Source of the DNA: an uncultured Gluconobacter sp.
GTDB lineage: Bacteria; Pseudomonadota; Alphaproteobacteria; Acetobacterales; Acetobacteraceae
Reading direction: 5' to 3'
Length of the DNA: 64,000 bases
NCBI GenBank assembly: GCA_937880175.1
Contig: CALFLO010000175.1
Location: 1-64,000 of the forward strand
In this document: in pieces, positions 52,712 through 61,584 of the stretch
Numbering within the stretch: the first letter of the stretch is position 1
Layout: each line of letters begins with the position of its first letter
The notes under the pieces: model-generated
The model's input: only the letters and a program-made list of their open reading frames with translations
Told to the model about the DNA's origin: nothing
The model's database searches: none
Position numbers and translations under genes: made by a program

Positions 52712-53776
52712 TCAGGCAGCGATCTCGGCCAGCAGCGCGTCAACGTCCTGCTCGCGGGTGTAAAAACTCGGCACGAGGCGGATGAGCGTCCCCGACACAC
52801 CGTCTGGCGTGGGCCAGCGATAGAAGGCGTATCCCGCAGCTTCCAGATCCTCGACGAGGCGGTCGGGCAGGATGACGAAAACTTCGTTGCCCTGTGTCAC
52901 GAACGGAAGCTGCGCCCCGGCATGGCGCCGAAGGCCTTCGACAATCCGCTGCGCCATGGCGTTGGCATGGGCGCTGTTCTTCAGCCACAGTTCCTCTTCC
53001 AGCAGGGCCAGAAGCTGCGCGCTCAGGAACCGGGCCTTCGACCACAAATGCCCGCTGCGCTTGATGCGCCGCTCGAAATCCTTCAGCGCCGGGCGCGTGC
53101 GGTCATTGACGAAGAACACGACCGCTTCCGCCGCCAACGCCCCGCATTTCGTACCCCCGAACGACAGGACATCCACCCCGGCCTTCCATGTCGCTTCCGC
53201 CGGCGTGCAGCCCAGAGACGCGATGGCGTTGCTCAGCCGCGAGCCATCCAGATGAACGGGCAGGTCATGCTCATGGGCGATGCCACAGAGTGCGGTCAGA
53301 TCCTTCAGGGCATAGACCGTGCCCCATTCGGTCGCCTGCGTCAGGGACAGCGCCTGAATGGGGGGCTTGAGAATGCCGCCCTGAGCATTGGTCTGCAGCC
53401 CCGCCAGCAACGCCTCGGGGCTCATGCGGCCATCGGCGGAGGGCAGGGTGACGAGCTTGGCGCCATGCATGAAAAACTCGGGCGCGCCCCCCTCGTCATT
53501 GCTGATATGCGCGCTCTGGTCACAGAGCACCGCGCCATAGGGAGCGACCAGCGCGGAGAGCGCCAGACTGTTGGCCGCAGTGCCCGTCACGACCGGGAAA
53601 ACCGCGACTTCTGCTTCAAAAACCGCGCTAAACCGTTCATTGAGGGAGCGGCTGAGCGCATCGTCGCCATAGGATCCGACACTGCCCTTATTGGCCCGCA
53701 TCATGGCGTCCATGACGGCGGGGCATGCGGGGGAAACATTGTCACTCGCGAAGTTCTTGCGTATTTCCTCGGTCAC
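52712..53776 (-). CDS. ltaE: Low-specificity L-threonine aldolase
   Basis: 354 residues from a GTG start. PLP-dependent: FASDNVSPACPAVMDAMMRANKG at the N-terminus, HLDGSRLSNAIASLG, and the PLP lysine in DVLSFGGTKCGALAAEAVV. It cleaves threonine to glycine and acetaldehyde. The frame extends to 53938, across the divergent folD start, but GTG 53776 has GAGGA eight bases upstream and gives the family N-terminus. It is directly followed by sdaA, so glycine and serine catabolism are coupled. Confidence 0.93.
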   Translation of the reverse strand: MTEEIRKNFASDNVSPACPAVMDAMMRANKGSVGSYGDDALSRSLNERFSAVFEAEVAVFPVVTGTAANSLALSALVAPYGAVLCDQSAHISNDEGGAPEFFMHGAKLVTLPSADGRMSPEALLAGLQTNAQGGILKPPIQALSLTQATEWGTVYALKDLTALCGIAHEHDLPVHLDGSRLSNAIASLGCTPAEATWKAGVDVLSFGGTKCGALAAEAVVFFVNDRTRPALKDFERRIKRSGHLWSKARFLSAQLLALLEEELWLKNSAHANAMAQRIVEGLRRHAGAQLPFVTQGNEVFVILPDRLVEDLEAAGYAFYRWPTPDGVSGTLIRLVPSFYTREQDVDALLAEIAA

Positions 53777-53858
53777 GAGACCATCCTCAGTTCCTGCGGC
53801 CATCAGGCCCGTTCGATAACGTAACTGAAATGACCGCCTGTTGTCATCCGGAGACCCC

Positions 53859-54776
53859 ATGAGCACGTTGTCCCCCGAGAAGCCTTCCGAACTGGCGTCC
53901 AAGATCATTGATGGCAAGGGCATCGCGCGTGCTCTCACCGATCAGGTGGGCCGAGAGGTGGCGAAATTCGTCGAAGACGGCAATACCATTCCAGGTCTCG
54001 CCGTCGTTCTGGTGGGCAATGACCCGGCCTCTGAAGTTTATGTGAAGAACAAGGCCATCCAGACCCACCGTGCCGGGATGCGCTCTTTCATGCACATGCT
54101 GCCGCAAAGCACGTCGCAGGACGAACTGCTGGACCTGATCGCGCAGCTCAACGCCAACCCCAAGATCCACGGCATTCTGGTGCAGCTTCCGTTGCCGGCC
54201 CAGATCGACCCGGTGACGGTCACGAACGCGATTGCCCCGCACAAGGACGTGGACGGTCTGGGCGAGGTCAATGCAGGCCGCCTGTCGCTCGGAATCGACG
54301 GGATCGTTCCCTGCACGCCGCTGGGTTGCCTGATGCTGCTCCAGTCTGTCCACAGGGACATGACCGGCAAACATGCGGTGGTGATCGGCGCGTCCAATCT
54401 CGTTGGCAAGCCGATGGCGCAGCTCCTGCTCAAGGAGAACTGCACGGTGACGGTCGCCCATATCCATACCCGCAACACGAAAGAACTGGCTCGCGAAGCG
54501 GACATTCTCGTGGTTGCGACCGGCAAGAGCGGCCTCGTGCGCGGCGACTGGATCAAGCCGGGTGCGACCGTGATCGATGTCGGCATCACGCGCGTTGCGG
54601 CGGAAAACGGCAAAACCCGTCTGGTCGGGGACGTGGCGTTCGAGGAGGCCCTGCCGATCGCCGGTCATATCACGCCGGTTCCGGGCGGTGTGGGGCCGAT
54701 GACGATCGCCTGTCTGCTGCACAACACGCTTCAGGCCGCGCGCGCCACGCAGGCGGTTATCGGGGCGTCCTCATGA
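53859..54776 (+). CDS. folD: Methylenetetrahydrofolate dehydrogenase/methenyl-THF cyclohydrolase
   Basis: 305 residues, bifunctional folate enzyme. Visible are [23 protein letters not shown] (the Y-x-x-x-K catalytic motif), [68 protein letters not shown] precedes ATG 53859 by 6 bases. Divergent from ltaE and overlapping the MTHFR gene as ATGA. Confidence 0.96.
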   Translation: MSTLSPEKPSELASKIIDGKGIARALTDQVGREVAKFVEDGNTIPGLAVVLVGNDPASEVYVKNKAIQTHRAGMRSFMHMLPQSTSQDELLDLIAQLNANPKIHGILVQLPLPAQIDPVTVTNAIAPHKDVDGLGEVNAGRLSLGIDGIVPCTPLGCLMLLQSVHRDMTGKHAVVIGASNLVGKPMAQLLLKENCTVTVAHIHTRNTKELAREADILVVATGKSGLVRGDWIKPGATVIDVGITRVAAENGKTRLVGDVAFEEALPIAGHITPVPGGVGPMTIACLLHNTLQAARATQAVIGASS

Positions 54777-55525
54777 CCCGCGTTTCAGTCGAACTGGTTC
54801 CCCGCTCCGCGGATGCCCTGCTGGCGGACGTGCAGGTCGTGCGCGACGTCCTGCCGCAGGTCAGAATGCTCAACATTCCCGATCTGACCCGCTTTGACCT
54901 GCGGAGCCACGATGCGGCGTCTCTGGTCATGAAGCAGGCGCCGCTTGAGGTCATCCCGCATATCCGTGCGATCGATATCGCGCCGGGCGCCCCTTTGCCG
55001 GGTGCGGACCGTCCGGAGCTGACCACCATTCTCGTGGTGGCGGGCGATCCGCCTGTCGCGGGCAGTGACCGGAAGACCTATCCCAATACGTCGGCGCAGA
55101 TCATCGAACGCTACCGTCGCGAAGCCCCGCATCTGAAGGTCTATGCGGTGTTCGATCCCTATCGCCACGCGCCGTATAGGGAACTCGAAGATATCGCCCG
55201 CAAACGCGATGCCGGGGCCTGCGGGTTCTTTACCCAGCCCCTGTTCGACATTCCGATGCTCGAATGCTGCATGGACTGGCTGGCTGACGATACGGTGTTC
55301 TGGGGTATCTCGCCCGTTCTGGGTGACAAATCCCGCCGCTACTGGGAGCGCGTGAACCATGTGGTCTTCCCGCGCGATTACGATGGAACGCTGGAAGGCA
55401 ACATCGCTTCCGCACGCCGGATGCTGGGTGTTATCCGCGAGAAAAACGACAATGCCTATCTGATGCCGCTGAAAGTTGACCTTGCGTCCTATCTGGGAGC
55501 GCTTGACGACATTATAACGGGGTAA
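54773..55525 (+). CDS. metF: Methylenetetrahydrofolate reductase family protein (short form)
   Basis: 250 residues, shorter than E. coli MetF (about 296). The TIM-barrel motifs [19 protein letters not shown] and [12 protein letters not shown] are those of MTHFR, which reduces 5,10-methylene-THF to 5-methyl-THF for methionine synthesis. The N-terminus is abbreviated and starts with a region ([18 protein letters not shown]) rather than the usual FE-F-PPK. It overlaps folD by 4 bases, so both act in C1 flux. It may be a divergent or specialised member. Confidence 0.82.
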   Translation: MTRVSVELVPRSADALLADVQVVRDVLPQVRMLNIPDLTRFDLRSHDAASLVMKQAPLEVIPHIRAIDIAPGAPLPGADRPELTTILVVAGDPPVAGSDRKTYPNTSAQIIERYRREAPHLKVYAVFDPYRHAPYRELEDIARKRDAGACGFFTQPLFDIPMLECCMDWLADDTVFWGISPVLGDKSRRYWERVNHVVFPRDYDGTLEGNIASARRMLGVIREKNDNAYLMPLKVDLASYLGALDDIITG

Positions 55526-55557
55526 CATCGAACTACCGAACGGAGGGTCCGCCCCGG

Positions 55558-57558
55558 ATGTCTGTGCGCCTTTTTCTGCTTCCTATGCTGGGAGGCGTGC
55601 TCGTTTCCACGGCTTTCCTGCCCGAGACCGCTTTCGCGAAGACACTTGCCGATCCGGCAACCGTTTTCGCGCCGCTGACCCTCCCCGACGCCCCGAATGC
55701 CTATCGCTCGGGGTCGGGTCTCCCCGGTCCGCAATACTGGCAGAACCGTACGGATTACGTCATCCATTCGCGGATCGACACACAGGCGCACGTTCTGCAC
55801 GGCTCCGAAACCGTGACCTACAGCAATAACAGCCCCGAGGCGCTGGACGTCCTGTGGCTTCAACTCGACCAGAATATCTATCGCCCGGACACGCGGGGCG
55901 AGGTCGGGGCGATCCCCGGCAGCCACATGATGACGGGCAACCACACCGACGGCATGGTAATTGAGCATGTCTCGGTCATGCAGGGCGGTCGGGACGTGGA
56001 GGTTACGCCCCTGATTTCCGACACGCGGATGCAGCTCACGCTCCCCCGTACGATAGACCCGCATGGCGTGGCCTTCGTGAAGATCGACTGGCACTACACC
56101 GTGCCGGGTCCGTGGGGCGGCCGCACCGCCGTTACGCCCACGCGCGAAGGCGATATCTATGAAGTCGCGCAATGGTATCCGCGACTGAGCGTTTACGATG
56201 ACCGTCGCGGCTGGAACACGCTGCCCTATCTGGGGCAGGAATTCTTTCTGGAATATGGCAGCTTCGATTACAGCGTGACCGTGCCGTGGAACTACACGCT
56301 GGTCGGTTCGGGGGCGCTGCTCAATCCCGAACAGGTCCTCACTCCCGTCGAACGCAACCGTCTGGCGCAGGCGGCGCAGAGCGACACGCGCGTGATGATC
56401 CGTACGCTCGATGACATCACGGACCCCAAGAGCCATCTGAAGCAGAGCGGCGAGGTCACCTGGCACTATGGCATGCGCAACACGCGTGACGTGGCATTCG
56501 CGGCCTCGCCGGCCTTCGTGTGGGATGCCGCGCGGATCAACCTTCCGCCCGTCATGCCCTGGGCCAATTATCACGTCGTGCCGAGGCTCGCGATGTCGGT
56601 CTATCCGCGCGAAGGGATCGGCCCGCATGGCTGGGACCGTTCAACGGATTACGTCAAACACGCCATCGAGTATTTCTCGTCGCAGTGGTTTGAATATCCC
56701 TGGCCGAATGCCGTCAATCTGGGCGGGCATGGGGCAGGCATGGAATATCCGGGCATCGTCTTTGACGGCATGAGCGACCGCGACCCGGAACTGTTCTGGA
56801 TCACGACCCATGAACTGGGTCATGGCTGGTTCCCCATGATCGTGGGCACGGACGAGCGCCGCAATGCCTTCATGGATGAAGGCTTCAATACGTTCATTGA
56901 TGTCTATGCGTCCGATCACTTCAATAACGGCGAGTTCGCTCCCAAGCGCGATTCCGAATTCGCCCCCAAAACCGGCAATCCCGCGCAGGACATCGTCCCT
57001 GTCCTGACAGACCCGGACGCTCCCGTGCTCATGACGGCCGCAGACAGTGTGTCCGAGAAATACCGCCACAGCGTGACGTATTTCAAAGGTGCATACGGCC
57101 TGAAACTGCTGCGCGAAGAGATCCTCGGTCCGGTCCGGTTCGATGCGGCTTTCCGGCGCTATATTTCCGAATGGTCGTTTAAACACCCGTCGCCATCAGA
57201 TTTCTTCCGCCTGATGAGCAGCGAAGCAGGCGAGGATCTGGGATGGTTCTGGCGTGGGTGGTATTTCACCAATGCTGCTCCCGACTATGCGCTGGGAGAC
57301 GTCCATCACGACGGCGGAAAGCCCGCGACCGTTCAGGTCCGCAATTACGGAGCACTCCCCCTGCCGGTTCTGCTGCGGGCGGAATATGCCGATGGTAAAT
57401 CGGAAGAAATCCGCATTCCCACCGAAACCTGGCGTCAGGGCAGCGATATCGTTGTCGCGCTCCCGGTGCATGACGGGCTTAAAGCCGTTACGCTCGATCC
57501 CGACCATGTCATTCCGGATATTGATCGCTCGGATAACCGGGTGGCCGTCACGCCCTGA
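55558..57558 (+). CDS. M1-family zinc metallopeptidase, exported
   Basis: 666 residues with a signal peptide (MSVRLFLLPMLGGVLVSTAF ... FAKT). Zinc motif HELGH at 418-422 and the third ligand Glu441 in NAFMDEGFNTF give HEXXH-X18-E. The exopeptidase GAMEN-like motif appears as GAGMEYPG. The N-terminal beta domain (YVIHSRIDTQAHVLHGSETVTYSNNSPEAL) is typical of M1 aminopeptidases. It probably trims peptides in the periplasm. GGAGGG lies 11 bases upstream of the ATG. Confidence 0.92.
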   Translation: MSVRLFLLPMLGGVLVSTAFLPETAFAKTLADPATVFAPLTLPDAPNAYRSGSGLPGPQYWQNRTDYVIHSRIDTQAHVLHGSETVTYSNNSPEALDVLWLQLDQNIYRPDTRGEVGAIPGSHMMTGNHTDGMVIEHVSVMQGGRDVEVTPLISDTRMQLTLPRTIDPHGVAFVKIDWHYTVPGPWGGRTAVTPTREGDIYEVAQWYPRLSVYDDRRGWNTLPYLGQEFFLEYGSFDYSVTVPWNYTLVGSGALLNPEQVLTPVERNRLAQAAQSDTRVMIRTLDDITDPKSHLKQSGEVTWHYGMRNTRDVAFAASPAFVWDAARINLPPVMPWANYHVVPRLAMSVYPREGIGPHGWDRSTDYVKHAIEYFSSQWFEYPWPNAVNLGGHGAGMEYPGIVFDGMSDRDPELFWITTHELGHGWFPMIVGTDERRNAFMDEGFNTFIDVYASDHFNNGEFAPKRDSEFAPKTGNPAQDIVPVLTDPDAPVLMTAADSVSEKYRHSVTYFKGAYGLKLLREEILGPVRFDAAFRRYISEWSFKHPSPSDFFRLMSSEAGEDLGWFWRGWYFTNAAPDYALGDVHHDGGKPATVQVRNYGALPLPVLLRAEYADGKSEEIRIPTETWRQGSDIVVALPVHDGLKAVTLDPDHVIPDIDRSDNRVAVTP

Positions 57559-57611
57559 AGACGCGCAGGCGTGCGGGGCGTGGAACGCCTCGCACGTCCT
57601 GTCGAGGCATG

Positions 57612-57641
57612 AAAAAAGGCGCCTGACTATGCCGGCGCCTT
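57612..57641 (-). terminator. Terminator of the flagellin-flaF unit (minus strand)
   Basis: AAGGCGCC (57616-57623) and GGCGCCTT (57634-57641) form an 8-pair stem; on the minus strand the stem is followed by TTTTTTC. It lies 50 bases after the flaF stop and also faces the convergent peptidase gene. Confidence 0.8.
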
Positions 57642-57691
57642 GAAGGGTCCTTGTATCGGATGGCGGCAGGAGCCGTCAGCCCCGCCGGATT

Positions 57692-58114
57692 TCAGCCAAC
57701 GAGTTCCAGTGAGGATCGTGTCGCGGGGGTCGAGTACGCGCCCGACGGCACATGTGCGACCGGGTGAGAGTCCGGAGCAGCGGACAAGCCTTCGATCATG
57801 TCATTATTGACGTCGATGAGCGGCTTCAGGTCTTTCGAAGTATTGAGGGCTGCATTGGAGTAGCGCATTGACCACAGGCCAACCTTGATGATGTCATCGC
57901 GCAGAACAGGCGGAAGCGGGCTGTCGACCCGTTCGACACTCATCGACAGCAGGCTCCACAGCTTCAGATTGGCTGACAGAGCCGTCATTTTTTTCTGGTG
58001 GTCCTTGGCGTTTGCCAGCAGGGAATTGACATGCCGGAAGGCCATGACCTCGATCTCCCGGCAGGAAAGATAGCTTCCGGACTGTTTCTGGTATTGTGAG
58101 GATGCATAAGTCAC
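57692..58114 (-). CDS. flaF: Flagellar biosynthesis regulator FlaF
   Basis: 140 residues from GTG 58114 (AGGAG nine bases upstream). FlaF features: a conserved early region SCREIEVMAFRHVNSLL, then LKLWSLLSMSVERVDSPLPPVLRDDIIKVGLWSMRYSNAAL, which aligns with the LW-x-x-x...NPLP-x-x-L-R-x-x-I-x-x-L-G-x-x-V family pattern; a polar C-terminal tail follows. FlaF promotes flagellin synthesis in alphaproteobacteria, opposed by FlbT, which is not seen here. It is downstream of the flagellin gene on the same strand. Confidence 0.88.
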   Translation of the reverse strand: MTYASSQYQKQSGSYLSCREIEVMAFRHVNSLLANAKDHQKKMTALSANLKLWSLLSMSVERVDSPLPPVLRDDIIKVGLWSMRYSNAALNTSKDLKPLIDVNNDMIEGLSAAPDSHPVAHVPSGAYSTPATRSSLELVG

Positions 58115-58206
58115 GAAGGCAAACTCCTTTCGGGAAAGACTGTTTCAGAAGTCTCTGCGCGATGGGGCAAGAAGCGTCTGAAGCAGTCCTGCGCGTGGCA
58201 GGGGAA

Positions 58207-58239
58207 CTGGAGGGTACCCGGAGACCGGGTACCCTCCAG
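58207..58239 (-). promoter_or_regulatory. Stable hairpin between flagellin and flaF
   Basis: A perfect 15-pair stem (CTGGAGGGTACCCGG/CCGGGTACCCTCCAG, 58207-58221 with 58225-58239) with a 3-base loop begins 8 bases after the flagellin stop on the minus strand. It lacks a following T-run, so it is more likely an mRNA-stabilising or processing hairpin that lets flagellin be made in excess over FlaF than a full terminator. Confidence 0.75.
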
Positions 58240-58247
58240 AAACCTGA

Positions 58248-60173
58248 TCAGCCGCGGAAGAGGCTGAGCAGGGTGGAAGACTGCGAGTTTGCAATCGACA
58301 GCGACTGGACGGCCAGCTGCTGCTTCGTCTGAAGCGATGTCAGCTTGGCGCTTTCTGCTGCGAGATCGGCATCTGTCAGTGCGCCAATACCCGTCGTCAG
58401 AGAGTCGGAAAGCGAGCTGGTGGAAGACTGGAGCTGCGTTACGGTGTTCGATGCCACACCGAGGCTGCTCGAAACGTTGCTCAGCTTGGTAATGGCGGCG
58501 TTTACCGCAAGCTGGACAACTGCTGTTCCAGATGTGGTTCCAATTGCAACACCCATGTCGAGTTTCATGCCGGCGCCCGGCTTAACGTCGCTGGCCGCAG
58601 CAGTCGATGTATAGTCAGACGTCGATCCTACCTGCGTCAGACTGGCTGCGGTAGCCAGGTTAGTGGTGAAGGTAGAGGCGGCAGTGGCGCCAGCAGTATA
58701 GCTAACAAGCTTGTAGGTGTTGCTACCAACTGTAAATCCGGCAGATGCTGTTCCCGTTACTGAGCTCGAAGTATCGCCCGTCAGGGTTCCATCGGCCCCC
58801 ACGGTAATGGTTTCGCCTGTAGCAGCTGACAGCGCTGAACCCAATGCAGTTCGGACAGCGGTAGAAGGGGCAGCAGAAGATGTACCGCTGTTGGCGATAT
58901 AGCTGGTCGTACCGGACGTACTTGCAATGCTCAGGGCGGTTCCACCATCGGTGGGGTTGAGCGCAGAGAGATCAAGCGTGGTTGTTGTCTTGGCCGATGG
59001 GAGGCTGGTCGTTACTGCGCTTGCATCAAGGTTGCCGCCACCGATGGTGAGGGTCCCGTCATTGTCCCGGGAGACGCCAAAACCTGCATTGCTCATGGCC
59101 GCCATGAGTGTCGTAGTGCGGTCGGTGTTCTGTTGGGCTGTATCTGAAGTTTTGGTGGCTGCAGCGCTTGTGTTGACATCAACGACTTTGGTCAGGCCTG
59201 TTGCATTGCCGTTGCTGTCTGTTGTGGTGGCGACGCTGTATGTCATGTTACCGCTGGTATCGGCCTTGGCGGAAATGCTTTTGCCATTCGTCAGGGTATA
59301 GGTCGTCGTCCCGTCAGATGCGGTTAATGTCTTGCTTGCGTCGATAGCGGTCGAGGTGAGCTTGCCATCAGTGCCAACGGTGACGGTAGCAGTTGTGCCG
59401 CCCATGGCCGTCGTGACAGCCGTGCTCAGCTGCTGCCCAAGCGTTGCCGCAGACGACAGGGCCCCGCCCGTGTTGTCATCCATCACGAAGGTCGTGCTGA
59501 TGGCCGGGTTTGATGCCGTTCCGCTGTTGCCCGTGGCAGCCTGGTTTTTCAGCGTGAGGGTGGACGCTGCTGGCGTCGTGCCGGTGTCAGCCGCCTTGTA
59601 GGATGCGTTGCCAAGAGCAACAGTTGCACCCTGCATGGTGGTGCTCAGTCCTTCGAGGCCCAGACCGGCTGCCGTGACGCTTGCGCCATTCTGAGTGAAC
59701 AGGTTGCCGTTGATGTCCTGTGCGGCAGAGACGCTGGTATATGTCACGCCGCTTCCTGTCGCGCCCGACAGCAGGTTCACGCCCTGGAAAGTGGCGCTGT
59801 TGGCCGCCGCATCGATCTGTCCACCCAGGCTTGACAGCTGAGAATTCAGAGTATCCTGATTTTCGGCGTTGTTGGCGGCGTTAAGAACAGTCGTAGACAC
59901 GCTCGTCAGCAGAGTTGAGATCGAGGACGCCTGCGTAGAGGCCGTGCTGAGAACCTGGCCCGCGAACTGCAGGCCGGTAGATACGCCCGACAGAGCAGAA
60001 ACTTGAGACGTCATCGACTGGGCAATGGCGTAGATGGCCGGATTGTCAGACGCGCTGTTGACGGACTTTCCGGTGGAGACGGCGTTTTCGGTCTTGTTCA
60101 GATCGGTCGTCGTCTGATTGAGGCTCTGGAGTGCGGCCATTGCCGCAGTGTTCGTATTAATTGACAATGACAT
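58248..60173 (-). CDS. fliC: Flagellin, large form with internal beta-repeat domain
   Basis: 641 residues, long for an alphaproteobacterial flagellin. Conserved D0/D1 segments are at 1-150 (SINTNTAAMAALQSLNQTTTDLNKTENAVSTGKSVNSASDNPA) and 555-641 (ending QQLAVQSLSIANSQSSTLLSLFRG). The Ala/Thr/Ser-rich centre holds three divergent copies of an L-x-x-A-x-x-x-A-x-G...V-x-x-D-G-x-L-T unit at about 247-300, 354-400 and 438-490, expected to form the outer D2/D3 domains. It has no Cys. GGAG lies 10 bases before the ATG. It is the first gene of fliC-flaF. Confidence 0.95.
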   Translation of the reverse strand: MSLSINTNTAAMAALQSLNQTTTDLNKTENAVSTGKSVNSASDNPAIYAIAQSMTSQVSALSGVSTGLQFAGQVLSTASTQASSISTLLTSVSTTVLNAANNAENQDTLNSQLSSLGGQIDAAANSATFQGVNLLSGATGSGVTYTSVSAAQDINGNLFTQNGASVTAAGLGLEGLSTTMQGATVALGNASYKAADTGTTPAASTLTLKNQAATGNSGTASNPAISTTFVMDDNTGGALSSAATLGQQLSTAVTTAMGGTTATVTVGTDGKLTSTAIDASKTLTASDGTTTYTLTNGKSISAKADTSGNMTYSVATTTDSNGNATGLTKVVDVNTSAAATKTSDTAQQNTDRTTTLMAAMSNAGFGVSRDNDGTLTIGGGNLDASAVTTSLPSAKTTTTLDLSALNPTDGGTALSIASTSGTTSYIANSGTSSAAPSTAVRTALGSALSAATGETITVGADGTLTGDTSSSVTGTASAGFTVGSNTYKLVSYTAGATAASTFTTNLATAASLTQVGSTSDYTSTAAASDVKPGAGMKLDMGVAIGTTSGTAVVQLAVNAAITKLSNVSSSLGVASNTVTQLQSSTSSLSDSLTTGIGALTDADLAAESAKLTSLQTKQQLAVQSLSIANSQSSTLLSLFRG

Positions 60174-60265
60174 TGAATCTGTTCTCCGTCGGTGCAGGTT
60201 TGCGGGGTCAGGATAGGGGGGAGTGGTTAACGGAAGCTGAATCCGGACCGTTAAAAAAATCCCTC

Positions 60266-60293
60266 GGGAAATAACGGAAAACTGGGAAATAAC
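60266..60293. repeat. Direct repeat in the flagellin/radical SAM intergenic region
   Basis: The 10-base sequence GGGAAATAAC occurs at 60266-60275 and 60284-60293, 18 bases apart, in the 178-base gap between divergent fliC and the radical SAM gene. It may bind a regulator of the flagellin gene. No clear sigma28 or sigma54 promoter could be recognised. Confidence 0.5.
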
Positions 60294-60351
60294 TGGTTAA
60301 ATTTACGATTTCTCTTGCGCTCCATACTCTGGAACGAAATAAGAACATGCG

Positions 60352-61584
60352 ATGAAGAAATCACTCTCCGAAAGACTGGCGATTCTGTCCGATGCGGCGA
60401 AATACGATGCGTCCTGCGCATCGAGCGGCTCGGGGCGCAGGGACTCGTCCAGGAGCGGGGGGCTGGGATCGACGACGGGAAATGGAATCTGCCACGCCTA
60501 CACGCCGGACGGGCGCTGCGTGTCCCTGCTCAAGATCCTGCTGACCAATTTCTGCGTCTATGACTGCGCCTACTGCATCAACCGCTCGTCTTCGAATGTG
60601 GAACGCGCGCGGTTCACGCCCGATGAGGTTGTGTGGCTGACGCTGGAGTTCTACCGGCGCAACTGCATTGAGGGGCTGTTTCTGTCTTCGGGCATCATCC
60701 GTTCGTCCGACCACACGATGGAACAGCTCGTGCAGGTGGCGCGGGATCTGCGGCTGAAGCATGGATTCCGGGGCTACATCCATCTCAAGACCATCCCCGA
60801 TGCGTCACCGCGTCTGCTGGAAGAAGCAGGGCGTTATGCGGACCGCCTGTCGATCAACGTGGAAATGCCGACCGTGGCCGGGCTGGAGCAGTACGCCCCG
60901 CAGAAAAAGGCGGGGGGTATCCGGCAGGCGATGGGTGAGATGCGCCTGAAGATCGATGCGGGCAAGGACCGCAGCCATACTGGCCGCCGGGCGGAGCGCT
61001 TCTCGCCGGGGGGGCAGAGCACACAGATGATCGTGGGGGCGGATGCCGCGTCCGATCAGGATATTCTCGCCAGCAGCGCCAATCTTTACGGCTCCTACGG
61101 GCTGCGTCGTGTTTATTATTCGGCCTTCAGTCCCATTCCGGACGCTTCCGCCCTTCTGCCCGCGAAAAGTCCGCCACTTCAGCGCGAGCACAGGCTTTAT
61201 CAGGCGGACTGGCTGTTCCGGTTCTATGGGTTCGCATTCGGGGAGCTGACGGCCGGTCGCGCGGACGGGATGCTGGATCTGGAACTGGATCCCAAGCTGG
61301 CCTGGGCGCTGGACAACCGGGCCCTGTTTCCAGTCGATCTGAACCGGGCATCAAAGGAAATGCTGCTGCGTGTGCCGGGGCTTGGGGTGAAGGCCGTGGC
61401 CTCCATTCTCAGGGCGCGACGACATCAGGCCGTTCGACTGGAGGATCTGGCGCGGCTGAATGTGTCCATCCGCAAGGTGCGTCCCTTCGTGCAGACGCCG
61501 GGCTGGAGTCCTGCCCGCCTGACCGACCGGCATGACCTGCGGAGCCTGTTTAGCCCCGCCCCCCAGCAGATGAGTCTTCTGTGA
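60352..61584 (+). CDS. Putative DNA modification/repair radical SAM protein
   Basis: 410 residues. A [4Fe-4S]-binding CX3CX2C motif (Cys68, Cys72, Cys75 in NFCVYDCAYCINR) marks a radical SAM enzyme. The N-terminal segment ERLAILSDAAKYDASCASSGS and GICHAYTPDGRCVSLLKILLTN match TIGR03916, and a C-terminal helix-hairpin-helix (LNRASKEMLLRVPGLGVKAVASILRAR) suggests DNA binding. Its substrate is not established. It overlaps the following UdgX-fusion gene as GTGA, so the two are made together. It ends in SPAPQQMSLL, a possible beta-clamp-binding-like tail (QMSLL). Confidence 0.9.
   Translation: MKKSLSERLAILSDAAKYDASCASSGSGRRDSSRSGGLGSTTGNGICHAYTPDGRCVSLLKILLTNFCVYDCAYCINRSSSNVERARFTPDEVVWLTLEFYRRNCIEGLFLSSGIIRSSDHTMEQLVQVARDLRLKHGFRGYIHLKTIPDASPRLLEEAGRYADRLSINVEMPTVAGLEQYAPQKKAGGIRQAMGEMRLKIDAGKDRSHTGRRAERFSPGGQSTQMIVGADAASDQDILASSANLYGSYGLRRVYYSAFSPIPDASALLPAKSPPLQREHRLYQADWLFRFYGFAFGELTAGRADGMLDLELDPKLAWALDNRALFPVDLNRASKEMLLRVPGLGVKAVASILRARRHQAVRLEDLARLNVSIRKVRPFVQTPGWSPARLTDRHDLRSLFSPAPQQMSLL

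Noticed and set aside
60174..60351. Sigma28 or sigma54 promoter for flagellin
   Set aside because: No convincing TAAA-N15-GCCGATAA or TGGCAC-N5-TTGC match could be found by eye.
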